A DNA stretch of 64,000 bases from Mesorhizobium sp. M2D.F.Ca.ET.226.01.1.1 (GTDB lineage Bacteria; Pseudomonadota; Alphaproteobacteria; Rhizobiales; Rhizobiaceae), in assembly GCF_004022705.2 (NCBI RefSeq), contig NZ_RZOY02000002.1, positions 287,758 to 351,757 on the forward strand. Direction: 5' to 3'. Positions within the stretch are counted from its first letter, which is position 1. Every line of letters starts with the position of its first letter. Positions 45,089 to 53,670 of the stretch are shown here, piece by piece. The notes under the pieces were generated by a model. It was not told the DNA's origin and did no database searches. It worked only from the letters and a program-made list of their open reading frames with translations. The position numbers were made by a program, and so were the translations under genes.

Positions 45089-46708
45089 ATGAAGGCATGG
45101 GACGCAATCGTCATCGGCGGCGGCCACAACGGCCTGGTCAACGCCTGTTACCTGCAGCGCGCCGGGCTGGATGTGCTGGTGGTCGAGAAGAACGACTGGG
45201 TTGGCGGCGCCGCCACCAGCCGCGAGCTGACGCCGGGCTTCCTCTATTCCAACTGCTCCTATGTCTGTTCGCTGTTCAGGCCCGAGATCATGCGCGATCT
45301 GGAGCTGCCGCGCTTCGGCCTGCAGGTGATCTCTTATGAAGGCGGCGCGGTGTTCACGCGCGACGGCGACTACCTCGCCAACTACCGCGACCACGATGCG
45401 CACCGCCGCGAGTTCACCCGTTTTTCAAAACGCGACGCCGAGGCCTATGACCGCTATTCGCGCGACGTCACCAGGCAGTGCCGCTTCATCCAGCCGCTGT
45501 TGATGCGCACCGCGCCGGACCCCACCAGTTTCAAGCCGCGCGACCTGGGTGAACTGCTCTATCTGGGAAAAAAATTCGCCGGCCTCTCGGCTGAGGAGAT
45601 GGCGCTGACCCTGCGCTTCTGGACGATGTCGATCGCGGACTTCCTCGACGAGTATTTCGAGACCGACGTCATCAAGGCGAACTTCGCGCTCTCCGGCATC
45701 ATCGGCACGGCGCTCGGGCCGATGTCGCCCGGCACCGCCTATGTGCTGCTGCACCATTATATGGGTGAGGTCGACGGCTCGGTCGGCGCCTGGGGCTATG
45801 CGCGCGGCGGCATGGGCGCCGTTACCAAGGCGCTTGCCGCCTCCTTCAAGGCCTCCGGCGGCACCATCCGAACCGGCGCCGAGGTCGATCATGTACTGAT
45901 CAGGAACGGCAAAGCCAAGGGTGTCGTGCTTGCCGGCGGCGAGGAAATCTACGGCAAGCTCGTCATCTCCAATGCCGACGTCAAGCGCACCTTCCTGAAG
46001 CTGGTCGACGAGAAGGAACTGCCCGACATCTTCCTGCGCCGTGTGAGGAATTTCAAAATCCGCGGCTCGTCCGGCAAGGTCAACATCGCGCTGGATTCGC
46101 TGCCCGAATTCCCGGCTCTGCCGAAGGACTCGCCAGTCTACCGCGCCGACATGCACTTCACCGATTCCATCGAGCGCATGGAGCGCGCCTATGACGACTG
46201 GAAGGCGGGACGCTGGTCGGCCGACCCTTTCCTCGACATGATGATCCCGACCACGCTCGACCCGACCATGGCGCCGCCGGGAAAACACTTCATGAGCTGC
46301 TTTGTGCAATATGCGCCGCCCAAGATAGACGGCCGCGACTGGACCGACACCGACCGCGGCGGCTTCGCCGAAAGCGTGATTTCGCAGATCGCTCAGTACT
46401 CGCCCGGCTTCCGCAACCGCATCGTCCATATGGAGGTGCGCACGCCGCGCGAGATCGAGGCCGAGGTCGGCCTCACCGAAGGCAACATCTTTCAGGGCGA
46501 GCTCACTTTCGACCAGCTGCTCTTCAACCGCCCGGTGCCGGGCTACGCGCAATACCGCTCGCCCGTTGGCGGGCTCTATATGTGCGGCTCCTCCACCCAT
46601 CCGGGCGGCGGCGTCATGGGCGCGCCAGGACGCAACGCCGCCGCGGAAATCCTGCGCGATCTCGCAAAGCCAACCCTGCATATGAGCCCGGCCCATGACG
46701 TCATCTGA
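45089..46708 (+). CDS. FAD-dependent oxidoreductase 1 (phytoene-desaturase/PYROXD2-like)
   Basis: A 539-residue flavoprotein. It begins WDAIVIGGGHNGLVNACYLQ and has DVLVVEKNDWVGGAATSREL for FAD binding. The C-terminal part reads YMCGSSTHPGGGVMGAPGRNA, the family signature. Proteins of this group are related to carotenoid desaturases and amine oxidases; their substrates are mostly unknown. It overlaps the next, paralogous gene by 14 bases. ATG at 45089 follows GGAGGGTAAG. Confidence 0.9.
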   Translation: MKAWDAIVIGGGHNGLVNACYLQRAGLDVLVVEKNDWVGGAATSRELTPGFLYSNCSYVCSLFRPEIMRDLELPRFGLQVISYEGGAVFTRDGDYLANYRDHDAHRREFTRFSKRDAEAYDRYSRDVTRQCRFIQPLLMRTAPDPTSFKPRDLGELLYLGKKFAGLSAEEMALTLRFWTMSIADFLDEYFETDVIKANFALSGIIGTALGPMSPGTAYVLLHHYMGEVDGSVGAWGYARGGMGAVTKALAASFKASGGTIRTGAEVDHVLIRNGKAKGVVLAGGEEIYGKLVISNADVKRTFLKLVDEKELPDIFLRRVRNFKIRGSSGKVNIALDSLPEFPALPKDSPVYRADMHFTDSIERMERAYDDWKAGRWSADPFLDMMIPTTLDPTMAPPGKHFMSCFVQYAPPKIDGRDWTDTDRGGFAESVISQIAQYSPGFRNRIVHMEVRTPREIEAEVGLTEGNIFQGELTFDQLLFNRPVPGYAQYRSPVGGLYMCGSSTHPGGGVMGAPGRNAAAEILRDLAKPTLHMSPAHDVI

Positions 46709-48269
46709 TTTGAACTGGGATGCCATCGTCATCGGCGGCGGCCATAACGGCCTCGTCGCCGCCGCGACGCTTTCGAAATCGGGCCGCAAGGTGCTGCTGC
46801 TCGAGGCCGGCAACGATGTCGGCGGCGCCGCGCGCACCGAGGAATTTGCGCCAGGCTTCCGCGTTTCCGCGGTCGCCCATCTGCTCAATCGGCTGCATCC
46901 CGATGTGGCGAAGACGCTGGAGCTGGAGCGCCACGGGCTGAAAGTCGAGCGCAGCGATTTCGTGCCATCGGTCGCGCTGTCGAAGGACGGTCCGCTGGTG
47001 CTGCACGGCGCCTATGGCGAGGTACTGACCGGCGCCAGCCCGGCGGAGCAGTCCGCATGGAAGCAGCTGCGCGCCCAGCTGCTGCGCTATGCCGGCGTCT
47101 TGAAGCCTTTCCTGTCGCGCCGGCCGCCTGACCTTGCCGGCATCTCGCTCGCCGAAATGATCGGGCTCGGCCAGACCGCACTGGCGCTGAAGCGGCTCGG
47201 CAAGGAAGACATGCGCGACTTCCTGCGCGTGCTTCTGATGAATGTCTATGACCTGCTCGATGAGCAACTTTCGGATGACCGGCTGAAAGGCTTGCTTGCC
47301 TTCGACGCGACACTCGGCTCGCATCTCGGCCCGCGCTCGCCGACCTCGCTGCTCGGCCTCTATTATAGGCTTGCCGGCGAGATCGGCGGCCTTGCCGGCG
47401 CGCAAGTCCAGCCGAAGGGCGGCATGGGCGCTGTCGTCGCCGCCATCCGCGCGGCGGCGGAAAAGGCTGGCGTTTCCATCCGCCACGCTTCGCCGGTCGC
47501 CAAGGTGATCGTCGAGAAGGGTCGCGCCGTCGGCGTCGTCACGCAGAGCAGCGAGACGCTGCGCGCCAAGACCGTCGTCTCGGCCATCAATCTCGCGACG
47601 ACCATCCTCGATCTCGTCGGGCCGCGCGAGGTCGATACCGGCTTCGTGCGCAAGGTGAAGAACATCCGCATGAAGGGCGATGCGGCCAAGCTGCATCTGG
47701 CGCTCGACCGGCCGCCGCAATTCGCGGGCCTCGATGCCACCGAGCACAAAGGCCGCCTCGTCATTGCCCCTTCGCCCGATCATGTCGAGCGCGCCTTCAA
47801 CCCCTCGAAATATGGCGAGTTCTCTCCAGAGCCGGTGATGGAGATCACGCTCCCCAGCCTCGCCGATCCATCGCTCGCGCCGGCCGGCGCCTGCGTGCTC
47901 TCGGCGGTGGTGCAATACGCGCCCTATGCGTTGAGAGAGGGCTGGACCGCCGGCAAGACGAAATTCCTCAAGGCGATCATGGGTGAGCTCGAAACTCATG
48001 CGCCCGGCATCGGCGCCACAGTGCGCCACGCCGAGTTGCTGACCCCGGCCGATATCGAGGCCCGCTACCGCATGCCCGGCGGTCACTGGCACCATGGCGA
48101 GTTGCAGGCGGATCAGATGCTGATGTCGCGGCCGGTCTCCGACTGGTCGGGCTACGACACGCCGCTCGAAGGACTCTTCCTCGCCGGCGCCGGCTCGCAT
48201 CCGGGTGGCGGCATCTCCGGCGCGCCAGGCCTCAACGCCGCGCGCCGCATAATCGCGATGAGGGCATGA
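46695..48269 (+). CDS. FAD-dependent oxidoreductase 2 (phytoene-desaturase/PYROXD2-like)
   Basis: A 524-residue paralog of the preceding gene: WDAIVIGGGHNGLVAAATLS, VLLLEAGNDVGGAARTEEF at the N-terminus and FLAGAGSHPGGGISGAPGLN at the C-terminus. The side-by-side arrangement and 14-base overlap suggest two successive oxidations or a heteromeric enzyme. Its stop overlaps the start of the GcvT-like gene (ATGA). Confidence 0.9.
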   Translation: MTSSDLNWDAIVIGGGHNGLVAAATLSKSGRKVLLLEAGNDVGGAARTEEFAPGFRVSAVAHLLNRLHPDVAKTLELERHGLKVERSDFVPSVALSKDGPLVLHGAYGEVLTGASPAEQSAWKQLRAQLLRYAGVLKPFLSRRPPDLAGISLAEMIGLGQTALALKRLGKEDMRDFLRVLLMNVYDLLDEQLSDDRLKGLLAFDATLGSHLGPRSPTSLLGLYYRLAGEIGGLAGAQVQPKGGMGAVVAAIRAAAEKAGVSIRHASPVAKVIVEKGRAVGVVTQSSETLRAKTVVSAINLATTILDLVGPREVDTGFVRKVKNIRMKGDAAKLHLALDRPPQFAGLDATEHKGRLVIAPSPDHVERAFNPSKYGEFSPEPVMEITLPSLADPSLAPAGACVLSAVVQYAPYALREGWTAGKTKFLKAIMGELETHAPGIGATVRHAELLTPADIEARYRMPGGHWHHGELQADQMLMSRPVSDWSGYDTPLEGLFLAGAGSHPGGGISGAPGLNAARRIIAMRA

Positions 48270-49531
48270 GCATGGCGCAAGCAACCAGCAAGAAGCTCGC
48301 TGAGAGCGAGATCGACGCCGCGACCGACGCACGCACCCTCGCCCAATCCCACTTCCGCACGCTCCGCCTCGGCACGCCGTTCCAGCCGCGCATCGACGCA
48401 CTGGGGCTGAAGCAGGATTGGTACAATTGGGCCGGCTATCGCGCACCGCATTCGCTGTGGGACGAGGAGCTCGAATATTTCGCCATCCGCAGCCAGGCGG
48501 CGCTCTTCGACATCTCGCCGATGACCAAATACCGGATCGAGGGCCCCGACGCCGAAGCCTATCTCGATCGCGTAACGCTGCGCGACGTGACGAAACTGAA
48601 ACCCGGCCGCGTCCACTACACCGCCTGGTGCGACGACGAGGGCTTCGTGCTTGACGATGGCACGCTGTTCAGGCTGTCGCCGACACGCTTCCGGCTGTGC
48701 TCGCAGGAGCGTCATCTGCCTTGGCTGCTCGACAGTGCGATCGGCTACGAGGTCAGAGTCGAGGAAGAGACCGAAGCGGTCGCCGGCCTGGCGCTGCAGG
48801 GCCCGACCTCCTTCGCCATCCTGCGCGACGCGGGCTTTGCCGGCATCGAGCGGCTGAAGGTCTTCGATCTGGCCGAATTCGCGCATGACGGTGGGACCGT
48901 GACCATCTCGCGCACCGGTTTCACCGGCGATCTCGGCTACGAGCTGTTCGTGACGACCGACAAGGCGCTCAGCCTGTGGGACCGGCTGATGGCGGCAGGC
49001 GAGCTGCGCGGCACCCGCGCCATCGGCTATACCGCACTGAACCGCGCCCGGCTGGAAGCCGGGCTGATCGTCGCCAATGCCGACTTCACTACGTCCGAGC
49101 ATGCCATCCGCACCGACCGCCTGCGCATGCCCGACGAGATCGGCCTCGGCTTCATGATCGATCCGGACAAGGGACACTTCAACGGCCGCCGCGCCATCCT
49201 CGAAGCTCGCTCCAAGAAGAAGCTGCGCCACGTGCTGGTCGGGTTGGAGATCGAAGGCAATATCCCGGCCGAACACGCCATCGTCTATTACCGCAAAAGC
49301 CAGGAGGTCGGACTGGTCAGCGCGGCGATGTGGTCGCCTATGGCCAAGCGCAACATCGCGCTCGCCTCGCTGCAGCGGCCTTATGGCGACACGATCGTCG
49401 ACGATCTCTGGGTCGAGATCTACGCCATGCGCGAGCTGCAGTACCAGAAGCTGATGAAGAAGGCGAAGGTGGTACCACGGCCCTTCATCAAGCTCGACCG
49501 CCGCACCGCCAACCCCCCGGCGGACTTTTGA
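48266..49531 (+). CDS. GcvT-fold aminomethyltransferase-like protein (THF-dependent demethylase type)
   Basis: A 421-residue protein of the GcvT/DmdA/LigM fold. Segments LFDISPMTKYRIEGPDAEAYL, LALQGPTSFAILRDAG, ISRTGFTGDLGYELFV and the C-terminal barrel are typical. Such proteins move a methyl or methylene group from an N-, O- or S-methyl substrate to tetrahydrofolate. No glycine cleavage P or H gene is nearby, so it is not the housekeeping T-protein. With the Rieske oxygenase and oxidoreductases it points to demethylation of the imported compound. Confidence 0.88.
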   Translation: MSMAQATSKKLAESEIDAATDARTLAQSHFRTLRLGTPFQPRIDALGLKQDWYNWAGYRAPHSLWDEELEYFAIRSQAALFDISPMTKYRIEGPDAEAYLDRVTLRDVTKLKPGRVHYTAWCDDEGFVLDDGTLFRLSPTRFRLCSQERHLPWLLDSAIGYEVRVEEETEAVAGLALQGPTSFAILRDAGFAGIERLKVFDLAEFAHDGGTVTISRTGFTGDLGYELFVTTDKALSLWDRLMAAGELRGTRAIGYTALNRARLEAGLIVANADFTTSEHAIRTDRLRMPDEIGLGFMIDPDKGHFNGRRAILEARSKKKLRHVLVGLEIEGNIPAEHAIVYYRKSQEVGLVSAAMWSPMAKRNIALASLQRPYGDTIVDDLWVEIYAMRELQYQKLMKKAKVVPRPFIKLDRRTANPPADF

Positions 49532-49533
49532 CC

Positions 49534-49788
49534 ATGGCAAGCGAAGCGAATGACCTGGAAGCGGAAGCCGCCGAACAGTGGCAGCTGGTGAACACGCCGC
49601 TCGGCGAGATGTGGTCCGGCCGCACCCGCTACGCGGCGGCGATGTTCTTCTTCAAGCGCGGCGAGATGAATGCCGAGACGCTGGAGGTCTACCGTATCTG
49701 CGCCCGGCTCGATGCGGAAAATCCCCTGTCGATCATCCTCGACCGCGGCGTCGGCAAGGACTGGCTGAAGCGCATGGGTTTCGAATAG
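49534..49788 (+). CDS. Conserved-looking 84-residue protein of unknown function
   Basis: ATG at 49534, 2 bases after the GcvT-like gene, so it is the last gene of the operon. The soluble, acidic product is rich in aromatic and charged residues (WQLVNTPLGEMWSGRTRYAA, FFFKRGEMNAETLEVYRICA, VGKDWLKRMGF). No family is recognised. Its position suggests a small subunit or assembly factor for one of the operon's enzymes. Confidence 0.72.
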   Translation: MASEANDLEAEAAEQWQLVNTPLGEMWSGRTRYAAAMFFFKRGEMNAETLEVYRICARLDAENPLSIILDRGVGKDWLKRMGFE

Positions 49789-49799
49789 GCCACAGCGCG

Positions 49800-50216
49800 T
49801 CAGGGCACCTGCACGCCGCGACAGACAGCGGCGAGCTTGTTGCCGTCTGGATCGCGCGCATAAGCTGCATAGAAGTCCGGGCTGTAGTGCAATCGCAGGC
49901 CAGGGGGACCTTCGCAACTGCCTCCATTGGCGAGGGCCGCGGCATAAAAACCGTCGACCTCTTTCCATGATCGCGCTCTGAACGCGACCATGCTGCCATT
50001 TCCTGTCGTCGCAGCTTGTTGGTCGAATGGTTTTCCGATCCAGAACGCCAGTTCGCGCAAACCGCCGTCCTCGTAGATGCCCCAGCCGGCAGAAGTGATG
50101 TCCCAGTCAGGATCGCCGGTGATGCAGCGTTCCGTGCCGAGCGGCGTCAAAGCGGCATCATAGAACACTGTGGCCCGCTTCAGGTCATTTGTTCCGAAGT
50201 AGACATATGTGAGCAT
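49800..50216 (-). CDS. VOC-family (glyoxalase-like) protein
   Basis: A 138-residue single-chain vicinal oxygen chelate protein. It begins MLTYVYFGTNDLKRATVFYD and ends YAAYARDPDGNKLAAVCRG, the usual first strand and metal-site end of the fold. Members include glyoxalase I, dioxygenases and antibiotic-binding proteins; the substrate is unknown. ATG at 50216 is chosen because the fold starts there. It is convergent with the 84-residue gene. Confidence 0.83.
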   Translation of the reverse strand: MLTYVYFGTNDLKRATVFYDAALTPLGTERCITGDPDWDITSAGWGIYEDGGLRELAFWIGKPFDQQAATTGNGSMVAFRARSWKEVDGFYAAALANGGSCEGPPGLRLHYSPDFYAAYARDPDGNKLAAVCRGVQVP

Positions 50217-50276
50217 GGCGCACACCCATTGTCTAATAAGGTGCATGGACCGTTTACGAAAGACGGCCGGTCCACT

Positions 50277-51347
50277 TCACCCTATGGTTCTTTCCAGCAC
50301 GCTCAACCAATTGCGATAAGCGATCTTCTCGATCAGCGAGCGTCCGAAACCCCGCGCCGCGAGCGCGTCGATGAGCTTGGGCAGGCCGGCGACGTCGCCG
50401 ATGGGAGCCGGGATCATGGCGCCGTCGAAATCGGAGCCGAGACCCACGCCGTCCTCACCCAGCGCCTGGAGCAGCGAATCGATATGACGCACCATGAGGT
50501 CGATGCTGGTGTCGGCGTTCATGCGCCCGTCCTCGCGCAGGAAGCCGGTGGCAAAGTTGAGGCCCACCATGCCGCCGGATTCGCGGATCGCGCCGAGCTG
50601 CCAGTCGGTCAGGTTGCGCGAGTGACCGCAGATCGCATGCACGTTGGAGTGGGTGGCGACCAGCGGCGCGTCGCTAAGATCGACCACATCGCGAAAACCC
50701 TTCTCGTTGAGATGCGAGAGGTCGATCATGATCCTGAGTTTGTTGCAGGCCTTGACCAGCGCCTTGCCGGCATCTGTGAGACCAGGCCCAGTGTCGGGCG
50801 AGGAGGGAAAGCGGAACGGCACGCCATTGCCGAACGCGTTCGGCCTGCTCCAGACGATGCCCAGCGAGCGCAGGCCTGCGGCATGCAGCACATCGAGCAT
50901 GGCAAGATCGGGATCGATCGCTTCGACGCCTTCGATGTGGAAAATCGCCGCGATAGAGCCCTTGGCCATCGCGTTCCGCACATCGCCGGCGCTGCGGCAG
51001 ACGGTGAGCGCGCCGGCGCGCTCCAGCCTGAACAGGATCGAGGCCATGCCGATGGTCGAGGTGATCGCCTCCGCCTGCGGCAGTTCCGGCGGCAACGGCT
51101 CGTTGTCGCTTGGCGCCGGCGGCACGGCGCTGCGTTTCGTCTTTTCGACCGGCGGCGGAAAGATCGCGAACATGCCGCCGGCAAAGCCGCCTTTTCTGGC
51201 GCGCGGCAGGTCGATATGACCGCCCGGCGTCCCCTCGATGAACAGCTTTTCGACATTTGATTCCTTCGACTGGTAAAGTCGAAGCAGCGTGTCGTTATGT
51301 CCGTCGAAAACGGGGATCAGGTCGGTATCGGTCATCAGGGGAGCCAT
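50277..51347 (-). CDS. Membrane dipeptidase (renal dipeptidase, M19)
   Basis: A zinc-dependent dipeptidase of about 356 residues with VFDGHNDTLLRL (HxD metal ligands), HIEGVEAIDPDL, DLSHLNEKGFRDV, THSNVHAICGHSRNL and GSDFDGAMIP. Bacterial members cleave dipeptides, including those with D-residues or modified amino acids. The start could be ATG 51347 or 51335; neither has a good ribosome binding site. It stands beyond a palindromic repeat from the next operon. Confidence 0.9.
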   Translation of the reverse strand: MAPLMTDTDLIPVFDGHNDTLLRLYQSKESNVEKLFIEGTPGGHIDLPRARKGGFAGGMFAIFPPPVEKTKRSAVPPAPSDNEPLPPELPQAEAITSTIGMASILFRLERAGALTVCRSAGDVRNAMAKGSIAAIFHIEGVEAIDPDLAMLDVLHAAGLRSLGIVWSRPNAFGNGVPFRFPSSPDTGPGLTDAGKALVKACNKLRIMIDLSHLNEKGFRDVVDLSDAPLVATHSNVHAICGHSRNLTDWQLGAIRESGGMVGLNFATGFLREDGRMNADTSIDLMVRHIDSLLQALGEDGVGLGSDFDGAMIPAPIGDVAGLPKLIDALAARGFGRSLIEKIAYRNWLSVLERTIG

Positions 51348-51437
51348 TCAAATCAGTGACGGGCGGGACGTTCGTCCGAGCGAACCGTCAACTTAGGCAA
51401 GATGACCGAGCGGTGCAAACGCGAAGGCTGGCTCTTT

Positions 51438-51581
51438 CCTTCTCCCCCTGTGGGAGAAGGTGGGTCGGCGCGCAGCGCCGAGACGGATGAGGGGTGCTCC
51501 AGCGGAGTGAGACGCCGGCTTTCCCTGGAACACCCCTCATCCGGCCGCTTCGCGGCCACCTTCTCCCGCAAGGGGAGAAGG
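51438..51581. repeat. Palindromic intergenic repeat
   Basis: The outer arms CCTTCTCCCC (51438-51447) and GGGGAGAAGG (51572-51581) and the inner arms GATGAGGGGTG (51486-51496) and CACCCCTCATC (51531-51541) make a nested cruciform of about 144 bases. The pattern is a familiar multicopy rhizobial element. The core arms match the terminator hairpin at 35.2 kb. Confidence 0.75.
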
Positions 51582-51590
51582 TAAAAGCGC

Positions 51591-51890
51591 TCACGGCTTC
51601 AGCACATCCGCCCATTCCGGATGACGCCTGAACTGGGCGTTGGCGAAGGGGCAGAGCGGGATGATCTTCTTGCCGGCCGCGCGCGCATCCTCGACGGCGC
51701 GGGTGACGAGCCGAAGCCCGGCGCCCTGGCCGCGAAAGACGTCCGGCACCTCGGTATGATCGATGATGAGCTGGTGCTCGCCGATCTTGGTGAAGGTCAT
51801 TTCGGCCTCGGCTCCGCCGGGGCCGCGCAGCACATAGCGGCCCTTGGAGCCTCGATCCTCAAGTTCGATCTCGGGCAGTTGGTCAGCCAT
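51591..51890 (-). CDS. Small GNAT-like N-acetyltransferase (Acetyltransf_CG type)
   Basis: A 99-residue protein with the GNAT core: VFRGQGAGLRLVTRAVEDARAAGKKI for acetyl-CoA binding and CPFANAQFRRHPEWADVL at the end, the pattern of the short YidJ-like family. The acceptor is unknown. It lies directly after the hydrolase gene, with no gap, as the last gene of a three-gene operon. Confidence 0.85.
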   Translation of the reverse strand: MADQLPEIELEDRGSKGRYVLRGPGGAEAEMTFTKIGEHQLIIDHTEVPDVFRGQGAGLRLVTRAVEDARAAGKKIIPLCPFANAQFRRHPEWADVLKP

Positions 51891-52520
51891 TTATTTGCCT
51901 CCTTGGGCGGCCGGAGTCAGCGCGAAAAGCCGCCGCGCCGCCTCGATTTCGTTCGGCTGAACCTCATGCCCGCCGTCGTGCCATTCCACTGTGACATCGG
52001 CGCCGTCGGCGCGCAAATAGGCTTCCAGCCGCGACGTCAAATTGGGTGGGCAGATCGGATCGCGCCTGCCGGCCGTGATCAGGATGTGGCGGCCGGCAAG
52101 GCTGCCTTGGACACGAGGCTCGAACGGGATCAGCGGATGCATCAGCGCCGCGGCATCGAACAGGCCGGGCTCGGCGAACACCACCGAAGCCAGGATGTTG
52201 GCGCCATTGGAGTAGCCGAGGCCGAACACCGCCGACGGTTTTGCCGCTTCGACATGCGCCTTGACGAAGCCCGCCATTTTCGATGTCGCGCGCGTCAGGT
52301 CCTCCATATCGTAAACGCCCTCGCCGGTCCGTCGGAAGAAACGGGCTGCGCCATGCTCCGATACGTCGCCACGCGCCGAGATGATCGTCGCCGAAGGCAA
52401 AAGCTCGCGGCCGAAGCCGAGAAGCTGGTTCTCGTCCGCGCCAGTGCCGTGGAAGACGAAGAGCAGCGGGCTGCCCGGCGAAGCGGGCAGCATTTTGTGG
52501 ATGTAAGCGTCCTTGCTCAT
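51891..52520 (-). CDS. Alpha/beta hydrolase (carboxylesterase, MhqD-like)
   Basis: A 209-residue phospholipase/carboxylesterase-family hydrolase. The nucleophile Ser lies in GLGYSNGANILAS, the oxyanion segment is VFHGTGADENQL, the catalytic Asp is in TAGRRDPICPP and the His in EWHDGGHEVQPNE. It lies 4 bases after a ring-cleaving dioxygenase gene, the same pairing seen in hydroquinone-detoxifying mhq clusters of other bacteria. It may hydrolyse the ring-cleavage product. Confidence 0.87.
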   Translation of the reverse strand: MSKDAYIHKMLPASPGSPLLFVFHGTGADENQLLGFGRELLPSATIISARGDVSEHGAARFFRRTGEGVYDMEDLTRATSKMAGFVKAHVEAAKPSAVFGLGYSNGANILASVVFAEPGLFDAAALMHPLIPFEPRVQGSLAGRHILITAGRRDPICPPNLTSRLEAYLRADGADVTVEWHDGGHEVQPNEIEAARRLFALTPAAQGGK

Positions 52521-52524
52521 GGCT

Positions 52525-53457
52525 TCAGCCTTCCAGCTTCTGCAGATGCTCTTCGAGGTAAGGCCGCAGATGCTGGTGCTGCGTCGGCAGCTTCAGCGCC
52601 TCACCCAGATGCGCGGTATCCTCGTCGCGGTCGAAGCCCGGCTCGTTGGTCGCCACCTCGAACAGCACGCCGCCCGGCGTGCGGAAATAGATCGCCCAGA
52701 AATAGTCGCGATCGATAACCGGCGTCACGCCGTAGCCCGTGTCGATGAGCGCCTTGCGCACTTCGAGCTGCTTGGCACGATCCTCGACCGCGAAGGCGAC
52801 GTGGTGCACCGAGCCGGCGCCGAGATTGGCAAAGCCTGCGCCCGGCAGCGATTCGATGTCGACGACATCGGCGCCATTGCCGTTCTTGATCGCCAGCCGG
52901 CGGGTGTTGCCGGACTTGTCGACCTCCTCATAGCCCATGAACTTCAAGAGTTCCTCGGTGGCGCCGCCATCCTTCAGCCGGAGCGAGACCGAGTGAAAGC
53001 CGCGGATCGCCTCGTCGCCGGGAACGCCGCCCTTCACCCAAGGCGCCCTGCTGTCGGCCTTGTCCTCGACGAGGGCAAAACTGTCGCCGTCGGGACCGGT
53101 GAAGGTCAGCCGCTTCTCACCGAAACTTTCGCCACGCGCCACATTGCCCACGCCCTCATCGGCGAAGCGCTTTTCCCAATAGGCGAGCGTGCCTTCCGGC
53201 ACCGAGAAGACCGTGGTACCGACCTCGCCGACGCCGTGCCGGCCCTTGGCGATATCGGGGAACGGGAAATAGGTCATCACCGAACCCGGCGTGCCGACCT
53301 CGTCGGCGTAGTAGAGATGGTAGACGTCCGGCGCGTCGAAGTTGACCGTCTTCTTGACCCGGCGCAGGCCGAGCTTCCTCGTGAAGAACTCATTGTTGCG
53401 GCGCGCATCGCTGGCCATCGAGGTGACGTGATGCAGGCCCTTGATCTGATTGAGCAT
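52525..53457 (-). CDS. Ring-cleaving dioxygenase, VOC family (MhqO/LinE-like)
   Basis: A 310-residue extradiol-type dioxygenase made of two VOC modules. Metal-ligand regions are visible in IKGLHHVTSMASDARRN, the central FHSVSLRLKDG, VHHVAFAVED and GVLFEVATNEPGF. The family cleaves hydroquinones or catechols. ATG at 53457 follows AAGGAAGGAGC; the frame upstream to 53547 is not needed. It is the first gene of an operon with the hydrolase and GNAT genes. Operator D lies about 110 bases upstream. Confidence 0.88.
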   Translation of the reverse strand: MLNQIKGLHHVTSMASDARRNNEFFTRKLGLRRVKKTVNFDAPDVYHLYYADEVGTPGSVMTYFPFPDIAKGRHGVGEVGTTVFSVPEGTLAYWEKRFADEGVGNVARGESFGEKRLTFTGPDGDSFALVEDKADSRAPWVKGGVPGDEAIRGFHSVSLRLKDGGATEELLKFMGYEEVDKSGNTRRLAIKNGNGADVVDIESLPGAGFANLGAGSVHHVAFAVEDRAKQLEVRKALIDTGYGVTPVIDRDYFWAIYFRTPGGVLFEVATNEPGFDRDEDTAHLGEALKLPTQHQHLRPYLEEHLQKLEG

Positions 53458-53568
53458 GAATTGCTCCTTCCTTGTTCTTTGTGCGGCCCTCGCCGCTGTC
53501 CACGCCAATATGAGGATAGCCCGGCCGGCCGCAAAGCGGGCAAACACAGAATGGACTGTGTCACAAAA

Positions 53569-53584
53569 GTGAACGACCGTTCAA
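53569..53584. promoter_or_regulatory. Operator D, fourth match to the catabolic regulon palindrome
   Basis: GTGAACGACCGTTCAA keeps TGAAYG and RTTCAA of sites A-C and deviates only in the first base of the outer arm and in the centre. It lies between the dioxygenase operon and the sulfatase/PMH gene. It may be bound by the same BetI-like TetR protein or by a related regulator encoded elsewhere. Confidence 0.5.
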
Positions 53585-53670
53585 AATATGTTCACCAATC
53601 CATCACCTGCGTCGGCTTGCAACGCCGGTGATTTTCCGTTCCATCTGGGCGCCTCACAAAGGAGACGATC

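Noticed and set aside
46701..48446. A long minus-strand frame opposite the second FAD oxidoreductase
   Set aside because: Same compositional shadow; the plus strand has clear FAD-binding motifs and operon overlaps.
48266..49531. GcvT-like protein as part of the glycine cleavage system
   Set aside because: No gcvH or gcvP is nearby, and the operon context is catabolic; a stand-alone THF-dependent demethylase is more likely.
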